Below the pieces are notes generated by a model. It searched no databases, had not been told where the DNA came from, and worked only from the letters and a program-made list of their open reading frames with translations. This document shows, one piece after another, positions 20,065 to 30,386 of a DNA stretch of 64,000 bases. Each line of letters opens with the position of its first letter. Position 1 is the stretch's first letter. Source of the DNA: Rachicladosporium sp. CCFEE 5018 (taxonomy: Eukaryota; Ascomycota; Dothideomycetes; Cladosporiales; Cladosporiaceae); the NCBI GenBank assembly GCA_002077045.2, contig KZ111147.1, positions 135,182 through 199,181 on the forward strand, in the 5' to 3' direction. The translations under genes were made by a program, and so were the position numbers.

Positions 20065-20879
20065 ATAATATTTTTGCCGTTTTGCTTGCGTTGGGGAGGT
20101 CTGGGAGGGTCCTGGCAGCGGGGCCTTGATCGGCTCCAAGCTGCAGCGAAGAGGCAGTACAACAGAGGGCCGTGGCAGTATGCTAGCAATGCACAAGGTC
20201 TATTGTTTGTACAAGCCAAAGAATGTCTCGGGGTTCGACCGTCAAGAGTATGATTAACTTAGACGGAAGTCCAAGACAGCAGCATTGTGGAAAACAGAAG
20301 GCAGCATAGCTAGGAAAGGATAGATGGCATAGCAGGTAGAGTAAGTCTATAATGTGAGAAAAGGGTAGAGAATGTAGACAGGAAACACTAGATGATCCTG
20401 TGAGGGTAGATTAGACGACGCCATAGAGGGAAAGTAAACGGTATGATGAGTGGAAGCGAGCAAAATTTGGAGTACATAGGACTTGGCAGCTGCTGAACTG
20501 ATCATGGGCATGCCGTTGCATATATACTGGAGGGCGTCGGCTGCCTTGTCCGTACGATTCTGCTTGAGTAGTCTCTCCGGAGCCATCCATCGAAGTCTCT
20601 GGGTACTCTTTCGATCACCAGAGATGGTCGAGAACCCCTACCGTCGGTGTCTACTGCGCTATCGCCCACGGGGCAGTTGTCACTACCCAAGCGAGCATTG
20701 GTCGTATTCACTATACTTCCATGACCGCGGTTGGTGTAAGACAATGTGTCCAGTACCGAGGCGAGGCGAAGTCCGACCATCGATCAGCTGTATTGACGAG
20801 ACGGTTCGTCTTCCAGGTCAGCCCAGCCCGGGGCACCGTCAACGAGCATCGCAACTCAATACAGCAGCGCTCAGCTCGG
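20065..20879. other. Intergenic, downstream of tRNA and RAI1 (copy A)
   Basis: About 815 bp containing the tRNA terminator and the RAI1 3' flank. Several open frames overlap here but are antisense or non-coding in appearance. Same sequence at 46644-47458 and 58328-59142. Confidence 0.4.
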
Positions 20880-22288
20880 TCACTCCCCCGACGGACCAAG
20901 CTTTGTCGCCACCTGCTTCGCCAGCATGCGCTCTCGACATGCTCTGAAGGACGGCTTGACGATCGAATCAACACTGACATCCTCGATCGGGAAGACATTG
21001 ATCGTGCAGCTCTTGGGCTTCCGCGAGATCCGCCATACGATCCCATCACCCTGTACATTCGTCTTCAAGAACCTCAACACCTCTGCCGCGAAGTTGATGC
21101 AAATATTGCCGTCCCAAGTCCCCTGGCCTTGGCGCTTAACCATACCAGGGATCTTCTGCGTCTCATGTTCTTGCAAGCGCAGCAAGTGGCCATCCGGAGA
21201 CCTGAAACCGACAATGATCTTCGGCACTCCGAGCAAGAACGACTGAGCCCAGAACTTCAGCAGCTTCCTCTCGTACTTGATGTCGTCGCGCTGATCGACC
21301 AGCTGTTGCGATGTCTTGAGCTCAACCCAAGGGATAGGGTCATCTGCGTTGTCCGGCTTCGCTCCCATGACTGCATCGACTTCGCCACCAAGGATGAGGC
21401 TAGTGTCGCCAATCCCAGTGGTTACTATGGAGCAATATTGAGCTTCGTTGCTGACAATGACACTATCGCGGGACTCGATCTCTGCTCGCGGGACCTCTGC
21501 CCACGGCTTGCGCAGGGTCGACAGTGCCTCAAACTTGTAGCCTACGTTATACACCGTCAGCGGAATCGAACGTACGGAACAAACGAATACCACGTACCCC
21601 AATACTGCATCATGTCCTGCGATGGACGTGCACCATGTGGCACTGACTTCGGCCGCCCGTTGTTCGCTGGCATGGACTTGGCTGCTTTGTGTTCTTCGAG
21701 AAAGCTGGTTGCTGTCAGTACAGAGCTCTTGATTAGACCGCATTATTCTCACATTGTACCCTACGCTACAATCAGCTCGCTACTGGTGCATGGGAAGACT
21801 CTTCGTAGCCCACCTGAAAGCAAGTGGCGTTCATCTCGAACTCGCTGAACATATCAAACGGAGCTGTCATGATCTGAAAGAGGTGTCAACCTATGCTTTG
21901 ACCCTCCCATCGCCGCACCGAACCCGTCAAGTAAACACACCTTCGTCATCATGCCTCTCCAGGTAATGAGATCAGCCTTGACAACATGGCCATCCCTCTC
22001 CTCATACGCTGCAATTGTGTCGAGCAAGGCGTCCAAATGCTCGTTGATGCTGTCGTCATGCTTTCGGAATTTCTCAAATCCATTCGAGAGACTGACATTC
22101 GCCCTATGCTGCTCGCCCTCGCCCGGAACATTAATGAACGGAGGATAGTAGTAGCTCAGCGACTGATCCGACAGCGGATGTAACGAGTGTTCGTCGTCAT
22201 AGCTGAAGTACGCAATCTCGCGTGGCCGCTTTATGGCAGTCTTGGCGACGACGAAGCGGTCCAGAGGATGGATTGCAAACGTGGCCAT
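20880..22288 (-). CDS. RAI1: RAI1/DXO family decapping nuclease (copy A)
   Basis: The start is the ATG at 22288. Exon 1 is 21941-22288 (ends TWRGMMTK); exon 2 is 21814-21873 or slightly longer (starts IMTAPFDMFSEFEMNATCFQ); the exon carrying FLEEHKAAKS...MMQYWG ends at 21598; the last exon is 20880-21541 (YKFEALSTL onward). The first and last introns (67 and 56 nt) are clear. The boundary of the middle one, within about 21705-21813, is not resolved. Catalytic motifs are the acidic GGEVDAV and the ExK-type WVELKTSQ, plus GFRSPDGHLLRL and WDGNICINFAAE. Rai1/DXO enzymes remove incomplete or NAD-type caps from RNA 5' ends and, in fungi, partner the nuclear exonuclease Rat1. Frames of similar length on the plus strand are shadows. 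Confidence 0.88.
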
Positions 22289-22816
22289 GCTCCAAAGCGA
22301 TCATTTTGGCATCTTGCTCGCTCCGACGAGGGCCCTACTGGATGGAGAGCAAACAAGGGGTCTCGACTAGCTCATGCACTCCGCGAAGATCCCGCAACCT
22401 TATCTGCACAGGCTACGGACCGCTGCTTGGCACGCTTCCTTCTTGGACGTGAAGATGTATTCCTATCCAGTTTCGTCGTCTCCAACACACCGTTCAATGA
22501 CTTAGGGTGAGCATCTCTGCAGTAGCGTCACAGCTAGATACGCCTTCATCCATGCAATGCTTCACAGCGGCCTCACTGTCCAGTCACGTGATGGAAGCTT
22601 CTCGTAGCTTCCACAGATTGGCCGGAAGTGACTGGCAATCCAGGCGGTGCATAGCATCTTCGCGATTGAGACGCATACGAGCCATTCGTACAACCTTACT
22701 TCCCGTTGAGCACACTAGGCATTTTCTCTTTCTACTCACCAATTGCGATCCCTCAATCATCAAAACTTTTCGGCTAACCACAGCTGATTGCACATTATAC
22801 CAACAACACAGACAAA
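22289..22816. other. Divergent promoter region RAI1 / J-protein (copy A)
   Basis: A 528 bp spacer between the divergent starts of RAI1 and the J-protein gene. It contains a CACGTG box (22585-22590) and a heat-shock-element-like array, listed separately. No further gene is seen. The same sequence occurs at 48868-49395; 60548-61076 is the diverged version. Confidence 0.5.
22593..22612 (+). promoter_or_regulatory. Candidate heat shock element of the J-protein gene (copy A)
   Basis: gGAAgcTTCtcGTAgcTTCc reads as four alternating 5-bp HSE units (GAA/TTC) in register, three perfect and one with a single change. It lies about 205 bp upstream of the J-protein ATG, directly after a CACGTG box. The array keeps its register in the diverged copy C (60852-60871). 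HSF binding is inferred. Confidence 0.5.
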
Positions 22817-23785
22817 ATGGTAGCTGACACAAAGCTTTACGATCGTCTCTCGATCCCTCCAACAGCGACTGCAGATGAGATCAAGAAAGCTTACCGCAAA
22901 GCTGCCTTGAAGAACCACCCAGATAAGAATCCTGCAGGTGCGGAGAAGTTCAAAGAAGCAGGCGAGGCCTACGAAATTCTGTCAGACCCCGAGAAACGCA
23001 AGACCTACGACGACTACGGTTATGACTTTATCACTGGCAAAGGTGGGCCTGCGCCGCAAGAGGGCATGCCGGGAGGCAACCCATTCGCAGGCGGCGGAAT
23101 GCCCGGAGGCTTCGGGGGAATGCCCTCGGGAGGCGGGACGAGGACATTTTCCTTCAACATGGGAGGCCCTCAAGGAGGAGGTAGAGGAGGGTTCAGCGGC
23201 TTCTCAGATCCGAACGACATATTCGCGCAATTCATGAAGAGCGCAGGGGGAGGCGCGGGAGGAGACGATGATGGCTTTGAGGGGATGTTCGGAGGTAGTG
23301 GGAGTCCATTCGGAGGCTTCGGAACAGGAAGTCGAAGAGCAGCTGGTCCTACATCTTTCGGCGGCGCTGGCGTGCGGCGGCGGGAAGCAGAGCCCGAGAC
23401 CACTGTTGTCGAGAAGCCCATCGCCATATCACTGGAGGACATCTATGAGGGCACGACGAAGAAGTTGAAAGTGCAACGAAAGACCTACGATGCTCAAACT
23501 GGCAAGCAGAGCGTTGAGGACAAGATCCTTAGCGTGCCCATTAAGAAGGGTCTCAAAGCTGGCTCAAAGATCAAATATCCTGATATGGGCGATCAAGTGG
23601 AAGGCGGAACGCAAGATCTACATTTCATCGTGAAGGAGAAGCCACATCCGCTTTTCACGCGAGATGGGGACGACTTGAAGCACAGGGTTGATATTGATCT
23701 GAAGGAGGCTTTGACGGGCTGGTCAAGAACGGTAGCCACGATCGATAAGAGGCAAGTCAATGTCTCGAGTGCGGGTCCGACACAG
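22817..23785 (+). CDS. Class II J-protein (Sis1/DNAJB type), 3' end lost in gap (copy A)
   Basis: The first 323 residues of a Hsp40 co-chaperone. The J domain spans ~5-67 with the HPD motif at 34-36, which stimulates Hsp70 ATPase. A long Gly/Phe/Met-rich region (~75-190) has repeats of GGMPGG and FGG. The C-terminal substrate-binding domains begin at KPIAISLEDIYEGTTKKLKV. No zinc finger is present, hence class II. Comparison with the complete copy at 61077-62192 shows 48 residues are missing because the contig ends after ...VNVSSAGPTQ. The sequence appears identical to copy B to the last base. Confidence 0.92.
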
Positions 23786-23885
23786 NNNNNNNNNNNNNNN
23801 NNNNNNNNNNNNNNNNNNNNNNNNNNNNNNNNNNNNNNNNNNNNNNNNNNNNNNNNNNNNNNNNNNNNNNNNNNNNNNNNNNNNN
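23786..23885. other. Assembly gap, exactly 100 N
   Basis: A run of 100 N, the conventional unknown-size scaffold join. The left flank stops inside the J-protein gene at the same base as the second gap's left flank, and the right flank opens inside an unrelated gene. Confidence 0.99.
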
Positions 23886-24446
23886 GATGGTGCCCGCAAT
23901 GCATACTCGATGTTTGATTCACTGATGTTGTCGATTCCGTAGCCATGTACTCGAGCCAAGATTGCCTTTGCCTTCTTGTCGTCCTTCTTGTCGGACTTTC
24001 GGTGATGTCCATCGTCGGCTGTGAAGATGCCTCGAAAGTGCTCGGGAGGCTGTGCTGTCTGTGAGTGGGCTGTCAGCTACCGAATCTGGGGCCATAGTTT
24101 GCAATGGCGTCTACAGCGACAACACACGACGCACGCTGCCTCTTGCGTGGAGACTCGTCATATTCTGAAGCCGCTCCATCAAGTGAGAACACTTGTGTGC
24201 TGGTACGCGAGACTCCGCTGTCGCGTCGTCCGGGCTCAACGAGTAGTGGCATGCTGTCGCGCTCAGCGCTGATATCTTCCTCAGTCCGACTACGCCGCCA
24301 TCGCCGCCACGTCCCGCGCATACTACAGCCGGAGTAATGAGGGAGGATATGCATACTTTACTAGCTGTATGCTGTGGGACCACACCATGATGCTCCTTTG
24401 TGTGCTTCTTTTCTCTCCGACTAAGAAAGCGTTGCACCCCGCTCAT
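23886..24446 (-). CDS. Unidentified protein, 3' end lost in gap (partial)
   Basis: Pieces of a spliced minus-strand gene are visible. The likely start is at 24446 (MSGVQRFLSRREKKHTKEHH). A middle segment is rich in Arg, Ser and Asp (RTEEDISAERDSMPLL..., SEYDESPRKRQR). A downstream exon reads HFRGIFTADDGHHRKSDKKD and then LARVHGYGIDNISESNIEYA before running into the gap. Candidate splice sites include a GTATGC donor near 24355. Exact exon joins are not resolved. I recognise no family. The highly charged composition suggests a nuclear or cytosolic protein. Confidence 0.35.
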
Positions 24447-24899
24447 CGTTCGTGATCGCTCCTTGCTAGACTCTCCATCCAGTACCACAATACCGAAGTA
24501 GTCGCTGTGGTATGATCACTGTTTGCTGTTGCCTCCTGGACGGTGTTGACTGAGACGAGCCACTCTTCGGCAGCGCCTCGTGACTTACGTGGTGTGTCAC
24601 TAGCCGTTGGGTGTCGGACAGTGAAGCGTTGCACGTCTCCGTCTGCGCTTCTTGGCAGTTGACACCTTCACTCTGTCAGTCCACATTGTGTAGTCAGAGC
24701 TATAGTACATTGTGATATGCGGTTGCTCGGTGCATTGGCAGCGCGTGGCTTGACGTGCCGCGAGATTGCCCCACCATCCCGCAATTCCGAACCTTGCTCA
24801 ATGACTAGACTCAATTAGGTAGGGCCGCAGGTTTTCGGGGATGAACATTGAAGATGGGGATGAGAGATCATCGACATATCCACCGAAGCACACTCCACA
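24447..24899. other. Divergent intergenic region
   Basis: About 450 bp between the partial minus-strand gene and the mitochondrial ribosomal protein gene; nothing recognisable beyond presumed promoters. Confidence 0.4.
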
Positions 24900-26009
24900 A
24901 TGGCTCTGCAAGAGGTGACAGCCTCATTTCTACGCCGTGTCCGAGGGCAAACGGGCCCGCTAGCACGAGCACAGCGCCTACAATGCCAACGCTACGCCTC
25001 CACCGAAGCGACATCAGACACCCAGGACCTTGAGGAGACGAGCTTCACCCAGGCCCCGCCATCGACTTCCAAGTTCCCGAAATATGATCCTCTCGCTCGG
25101 TCACGCAAATACACTGGCAAGCTCCCCTCGAGCAGATACCAATTCCGATCCCCAAAGTACTACCGCGGTCCTCTGCACCCCCATCAACCACCTCCGCCTT
25201 CTGATCCCTCGTCCCGTGAATTTATCCCTGGGCCATTCTCCCTACCTCGACTGAAGCAGACCTACGACTCAACAACAGCGCCAGATCTCATGACGCTCGC
25301 CTATGTGCATCACCCACCTGGCTATACAGCACCGCAAAAATCCGCTCGACTACGACCATGGCAAGGCGCGTCGCCTTACTTCGCGAATCGCCCACTTCGA
25401 GGACCACGAGGTGGCGATACGTTGCGGCTACTGCGAAAAGAGTACGGCTGGCAAGACATCCCTGCCATCGAGCGCGTGACAGTCCATACCTTCGTAAAAG
25501 ATGCAGCATCCGACTCAGCGCGTTTGCATGTCGCGGGCATGGTACTGCAGGCCATCACTTCAGTGCGAGCGACGAGTCATGCCGTGAAGAAGAGTTTGGC
25601 TGGGTTCAACATCCGCGCTGGGCAGTATTTGAGTGTGACGAGTGACTTGAAAGGCGAGAGCATGCATCACTTCCTCAGTGAGTGCATTGATGTGGTGATG
25701 CCGAAGATTAAGGATTGGCGGGGAGTGAAAGGAAGCTCGGGTGATGGGTCGGGGAATATCAGCTTTGGGTTTACGGCGGAGGAGGTTGCGCTTTGGCCGG
25801 GGGTGGAGGTGAACTACGACATGTAAGTTGGCTCTTCGCTGTGACTCAACTTCCTGTGAGGCTTGTTGCTGACGTGAGACTTCAGGTACCCTCCTAAGAT
25901 GATCCCGGGGATCCACGTCACGGTTCATACGACTGCGACGACGGATTATGACGCTAGGCTGCTGCTTGGCGCGATTGGGATCCCGTTCTATGGAAAGTTC
26001 ATCAACTAA
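24900..26009 (+). CDS. MRPL7: Mitochondrial large-subunit ribosomal protein uL5m
   Basis: Two exons (24900-25822 and 25886-26009) with a 63-nt intron (GTAAGT donor, TTCAG acceptor) give 348 residues. The N-terminal ~40 residues are basic and hydroxylated (FLRRVRGQTGPLARAQRLQ), as expected for a mitochondrial import signal. The ribosomal L5 fold starts around LRLLRKEYGWQDIPAIERVT. The C-terminal L5 half includes FLSECIDVVMPKIKDWRGVK and, across the splice junction, DM-YPPKMIPGIHVTVHTTA, ending GIPFYGKFIN. uL5m binds 5S-rRNA-like and central protuberance regions of the mitoribosome in other organisms. Present once in this window. Confidence 0.88.
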
Positions 26010-26482
26010 GAGAGTGCGCCATTTCGTACCGTCGATTTGCATAAGGAGAAAGGCGTGGAGAGGCTGAACCTTGCTGTACCGCTGCCAGGAATATATGTGA
26101 GAACGTAGCTTACCACTGTTGCTCAAGCTAGTTGCACTACGTGCCTCCGCCTCGCGCCAGTGGACTGGACAGTATCTCGCAATACGTTGCCCCGTCATAT
26201 GTCAAGATGCGTTCGCATCGTAGATATACAAATAGATGCACTATCCCACAGTAAATTGAGCTGCCATGTCGTGTAAATCGACTTCGTCTGTACGTCTTGG
26301 CTGAGCAGTCGCGACCTCCAGATGTGCCCTCAACTTACCTCCTCCGATATTGTTCTGTCTCGTGCATTGTAATGCATATGAGACATCTACAACACGCTGC
26401 TGGACAGCTACCGCGGGGGGTGATTATGCCCTATGATAATGCCTCAGCCTAATTGCGAGACGGAGCATTCGTACTGCACCCT
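26010..26482. other. Intergenic region upstream of CorA
   Basis: About 470 bp between the uL5m stop and the CorA start. No gene seen. Confidence 0.4.
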
Positions 26483-28096
26483 ATGAACCGTCTTGGATCC
26501 CATTCAATGGCATCGAAGCTTCTCTCAATCACCCTGAGACCTACTAAACCTGCATGCTTTGACTCGGCTGCGTTGCGGATCCCGTCCACATCTGTAGCGC
26601 CAAACCGCTGGAGTGGTGTAGCTGGTGGTCGCAATGAGCTGATCACGCGCTGCGACGCGATCACTTGGCCTACCAGTCAACAGTACCAATCACGACGTGT
26701 GACAGACTCTTCGCTACCTTCGAGCGTTCTACGAACTTGGCGCGCTCGTACTGTACGCGACCTATCACGGAGCATTGGTAGAGCTTTTGCAAGTGTGGCC
26801 ACTGCGACTCACACGCAGTCGAACACATCGACCATCAATCAACTCGACACAGCGCCTGAAACGCAGCAGAGTTGCACGATCAAGGTCATAGACTACTCGA
26901 GCAAACGCATCACTCATCACGACGTCGCTGGCACTTCGCTAGACCTGCAGAGTTTCCTCACGAGCACGCCAAAGCCAACATGGGCACCATGCCGCTGGAT
27001 CTATGTGAACGGACTAGACCACGAAGTCATCAAGTCCCTCGGTCAGGCTAGAGACCTGCACCGACTCGCCATAGAAGACGTGCTCGAGCGCAGTGCTCCA
27101 AGCAAAGTCGACTGGTACAGCAACAATTGCTTCATGGTGCTGGCATGGCAGCGACTGGTGAATAACGCCCATCGTCACAGCCTCACTGAAGTCTTCCAAG
27201 ATGAAGCGCCAGCTGCCGAGCAGCAAGACACGCTCTCGCCTATTCAGAGAGGTCTGAGGCAACGAACGAAATGGTGTTCTACCAGTCACCGCGAGTTTGG
27301 GCTCAGCAGCGAGCACGTCTCAGCGTTCATGACGAGCGACAACACGATCATCACGATCTTCGAAGGTGCTGGCGATGAGGTTCTCCATTTGATCCTGCAC
27401 CAACTTGAGTCCTCACGAACGATTCTCCGCTCCAGCAATGACCCGTCAATGCTCATACATGCTGTCATAGACGCTGTGGTTGACCTCGCCGTACCTATCG
27501 AGCGCGCTATAGCCGAAGCCTTCGCGGAGCTCGAGAGCGCTGTGCTTGAGAACCCGGACATCAAGCAGTCGAAGGAGCTTTACCGCCTGCGCTCCGCCCT
27601 GACGATCCTAATGGACGACATCTCAGCGATAGGCAGCGTTGTCAAATCTCTCTGCGACCACCAGGAAGCTCCCACTCTGTCGCGTCCAGACGACGCAGAC
27701 CCTACATCCACACCACAAGAAGTCCTGGTGCCCATTTCACCACTAGCCAAGATCTACCTCCAAGACGTCAACGACCACATCACCATGCTCGCCAACGCCA
27801 CACTACGAGGCGTGCATTCAGCCGAGAACTTGACATCACTCATCTTCAACACCATCACAGCGCGACAGAACGGGAGCGTGCAAAGACTGACAATCGTGTC
27901 TATCTTCTTCCTGCCATTGACATTCTTGACCGGGTACTTTGGGATGAACTTCGAAAGTATGCCGAGTGTAAATGAGAACACGGAGAGCTTCTTTTGGGTT
28001 ATTGCTGGCCCGGTGATGTTGGGGACTATGATTCTGCTTGCACCCAGTCCGAGATGGCTGAGTTGGTTTAAGCGGAAGGCAGGACGGAGGCGATGA
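26483..28096 (+). CDS. CorA-family divalent cation (Mg2+) transporter
   Basis: A 537-residue intronless protein. The diagnostic features are at the C-terminus: TM1 ends in the GMN signature (FLPLTFLTGYFGMNFESMP), then a short acidic loop (NENTESF) and TM2 (WVIAGPVMLGTMILLAP), with both helices in the last ~75 residues as in CorA channels. The large soluble N-terminal funnel includes a long coiled region (VDLAVPIERAIAEAFAELES...). The first ~100 residues are Arg/Ser-rich and acid-poor, compatible with a mitochondrial presequence, so an inner-membrane location is possible but unproven. The first ATG, at 26483, is used; the frame is open slightly further upstream. It sits next to the NIPA gene, so two unrelated Mg2+ transporter genes are neighbours. 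Confidence 0.88.
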   Translation: MNRLGSHSMASKLLSITLRPTKPACFDSAALRIPSTSVAPNRWSGVAGGRNELITRCDAITWPTSQQYQSRRVTDSSLPSSVLRTWRARTVRDLSRSIGRAFASVATATHTQSNTSTINQLDTAPETQQSCTIKVIDYSSKRITHHDVAGTSLDLQSFLTSTPKPTWAPCRWIYVNGLDHEVIKSLGQARDLHRLAIEDVLERSAPSKVDWYSNNCFMVLAWQRLVNNAHRHSLTEVFQDEAPAAEQQDTLSPIQRGLRQRTKWCSTSHREFGLSSEHVSAFMTSDNTIITIFEGAGDEVLHLILHQLESSRTILRSSNDPSMLIHAVIDAVVDLAVPIERAIAEAFAELESAVLENPDIKQSKELYRLRSALTILMDDISAIGSVVKSLCDHQEAPTLSRPDDADPTSTPQEVLVPISPLAKIYLQDVNDHITMLANATLRGVHSAENLTSLIFNTITARQNGSVQRLTIVSIFFLPLTFLTGYFGMNFESMPSVNENTESFFWVIAGPVMLGTMILLAPSPRWLSWFKRKAGRRR

Positions 28097-28481
28097 TGGG
28101 AAAACGTCTTGGGCAGTGGATTGTAGGATTTGAATACCTGAGGGTGCGGTGTCTGTGCACGACTTTTGACGAACGGAGCACCGATTTCTGTCGCGGAACT
28201 CCAGATGACAAGCGACGGGATAAGATAGAAGATCGCCGTGCATTTAACATGTCAGTGTACACAAGCAGCGCGATGCTTGTTCCCAATCTGCGCGTCTTCC
28301 GTTCTGTATCATACTAATGCCCTTTGCCTTACGTACTTGGAAGTGATTGCAGAGAGTGCGATAATACTGCCTTTCGCCATCGAAGAAGGTCTCAGCCCGA
28401 CGTCACCACCGCAGCTTGCGGGCGCCACCTAGAGATTGGGGAACAGAAGCAGCATTCGTTCTGGTGGAGGAGTGGCACAAA
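28097..28481. other. Intergenic region CorA-NIPA
   Basis: A 385 bp spacer between two plus-strand transporter genes; no gene seen. It presumably contains the NIPA promoter. Confidence 0.4.
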
Positions 28482-30116
28482 ATGTATATACCCAGGAGCA
28501 TGACGGAGGGTCTCTCCTCAGCAATCGACCACGCGCTACAAGAAATCAGCATGGCAAGCCCGAGCGGCGGGCTTACGAAAGAATGTCGCTCAAGTCTAAT
28601 TGGCATAGTCATAGCAATGGTGGGCAACGTGCTCATATCCCTGGCCCTGAACACACAGCGATACGCGCACATGCGCCTGAGCAAAGAGCGGGATCAGGCT
28701 GAGTCGAAACGGAAATCCGATGAGGCACCAGAGTCAGGCGAGACAGTGCCTTTACTGGCAAAGCACGATGGAGACGACAAGGAGCAGACGGACGATGCCG
28801 ATAAGAACAAGTCCTACCTCCGCTCCCCCATCTGGTGGATTGGCATAACGCTCATGACCATCGGCGAAGCGGGAAACTTCATCGCCTACGGCTTCGCGCC
28901 CGCCTCGGTCGTCTCGCCCCTCGGTGTCGTAGCGCTGGTCTCGAATTGCCTCATTGCTCCTCTTCTGCTTCACGAACGCTTCCGGCTGCGCGACGGCGCG
29001 GGCGTACTCATAGCCATAGGCGGCTGCGTTACGGTAGTGCTGTCGGCCTCGGGCAGTGATCCGCGACTGGATCCCAAGACGCTGTTTGCGCTGATTAGCA
29101 CCTGGGAGTTCACGGCTTATTTGATCACGACGCATGCTATGATCATTGCGTTGAGTATCCTGTCAAATCGATATGGCGATAAGACGATACTGATTGACGT
29201 TGGGCTTGTGGCGCTGTTTGGAGGATACACTGCGCTGGCAACGAAGGGCGTTGCGAGTTTGATCTCGAACATCGGATGGGCGGTTTTCACGACGCCCATC
29301 ACTTATGTGCTTACTTTTGCGGTGGTGGCCACGGCGGTGATGCAGATCAAGTATATCAACCGCGCGCTGCAGAGGTTCCCGGCTACGGTTGTGATCCCGA
29401 CGCAGTTCGTGCTGTTCACAATCTCGGTGATTGTTGGAAGCTCGATACTGTATCGCGACTTCGAGCGGAGGAACACGAGCGATGCAGGGAAGTTCATCGG
29501 CGGCTGTCTGTTAACGTTCATCGGAGTCTGGGCCATCACTTCTGGTCGCAGTTCGCCAAACGCCGAGGACGAAGCGCAAGACACGGAGCACGGCTCGCCA
29601 CCCGAAGTGCGCGAACGGTCTACAAACCCAGCGCTCCTCATCACGCCCTCCCAACTCGAGTCGCCCATTGCTCCTCACCTAACGCCCGCCACCCTATCAG
29701 CCATTCACCCCAGGTCAGCAACCGATGGCACACCTTCAATGCCGCAACTCCACGCCACGACTTCGGCACCTTCAATCCCGCAGCTTCGCCCTTCAACACC
29801 TCACAAGACGTCCTCGCCTGCAGTGCCACAGACGCCGGAACGCGGTCCGCTGGCACGCAACCGGTCGAGTATAGCTGGTCTCATACCAGAGCTTGGCGCG
29901 CTCACTTCGCCTCTCAGTGGCAGTCTGAGTGCCGTCGTGGCGGATGAGCTAAGGCGAAATGGCAGTATGCGGAGACGGAGCTCGCTACGGCCGAGAAGCG
30001 GGCTGATCAGCGGTGATGTGGAGGAGGCAGAGGAAGGCGAGTCTTTGGGGAGGGAGCGGAGTCTTAGTACTAGTGTTAGAGGGATGCTTCATAGAGGGGA
30101 GAGCGGAAGGGGTTGA
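28482..30116 (+). CDS. NIPA-family Mg2+ transporter, complete (copy B)
   Basis: A 544-residue intronless protein starting at ATG 28482 (MYIPRSMTEG; a second ATG is at 28500). Nine or so hydrophobic helices run from SLIGIVIAMVGNVLISLALN to FIGGCLLTFIGVWAITSG, with the characteristic NIPA stretches WWIGITLMTIGEAGNFIAYG and APASVVSPLGVVALVSN near residues 120-160. A ~60-residue hydrophilic Lys/Asp-rich insert separates TM1 from TM2. The C-terminal ~180 residues are a Ser/Thr/Pro-rich tail. The family (Pfam Mg_trans_NIPA) transports Mg2+ across plasma or endosomal membranes. The 3' end is duplicated at 1-757. Confidence 0.9.
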   Translation: MYIPRSMTEGLSSAIDHALQEISMASPSGGLTKECRSSLIGIVIAMVGNVLISLALNTQRYAHMRLSKERDQAESKRKSDEAPESGETVPLLAKHDGDDKEQTDDADKNKSYLRSPIWWIGITLMTIGEAGNFIAYGFAPASVVSPLGVVALVSNCLIAPLLLHERFRLRDGAGVLIAIGGCVTVVLSASGSDPRLDPKTLFALISTWEFTAYLITTHAMIIALSILSNRYGDKTILIDVGLVALFGGYTALATKGVASLISNIGWAVFTTPITYVLTFAVVATAVMQIKYINRALQRFPATVVIPTQFVLFTISVIVGSSILYRDFERRNTSDAGKFIGGCLLTFIGVWAITSGRSSPNAEDEAQDTEHGSPPEVRERSTNPALLITPSQLESPIAPHLTPATLSAIHPRSATDGTPSMPQLHATTSAPSIPQLRPSTPHKTSSPAVPQTPERGPLARNRSSIAGLIPELGALTSPLSGSLSAVVADELRRNGSMRRRSSLRPRSGLISGDVEEAEEGESLGRERSLSTSVRGMLHRGESGRG

Positions 30117-30386
30117 TAGGAACTGTAAGGAAGGCGTTGAGGGTAGGATGTGCATATAGAGATGTTAATGAGAACGATAGCTTACGAGCGCTGACGCCAG
30201 TGAATCCACCACTCCACGATTCCGATGTCTACCGTGTACCTTCTCATCAACACGATAGCTGACAGATGAAATTCGCGGTGAATCTGATAGTACCACGAGC
30301 ACCTTGAGAGATTTGCAAGAGCCAAGGCAAGCTAAGAAGATTCTTCTCCAGCGTTCTTTCGGACAAGCGATACTATGTAGTGGACT

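Larger units (their letters stand above)
1..23785. repeat. Locus copy A (first contig)
   Basis: Aligns to 29360-50364 and, from 12202, to 50465-62045. It differs from copy B by a few percent in patches up to 12777, after which no difference was found over 11,008 bp. Confidence 0.9.

Noticed and set aside
20721..21848. A 375-codon plus-strand open frame (and its repeats at 47300 and 58984)
   Set aside because: It lies antisense to the RAI1 coding sequence, which has clear catalytic motifs, and shows no domain of its own.
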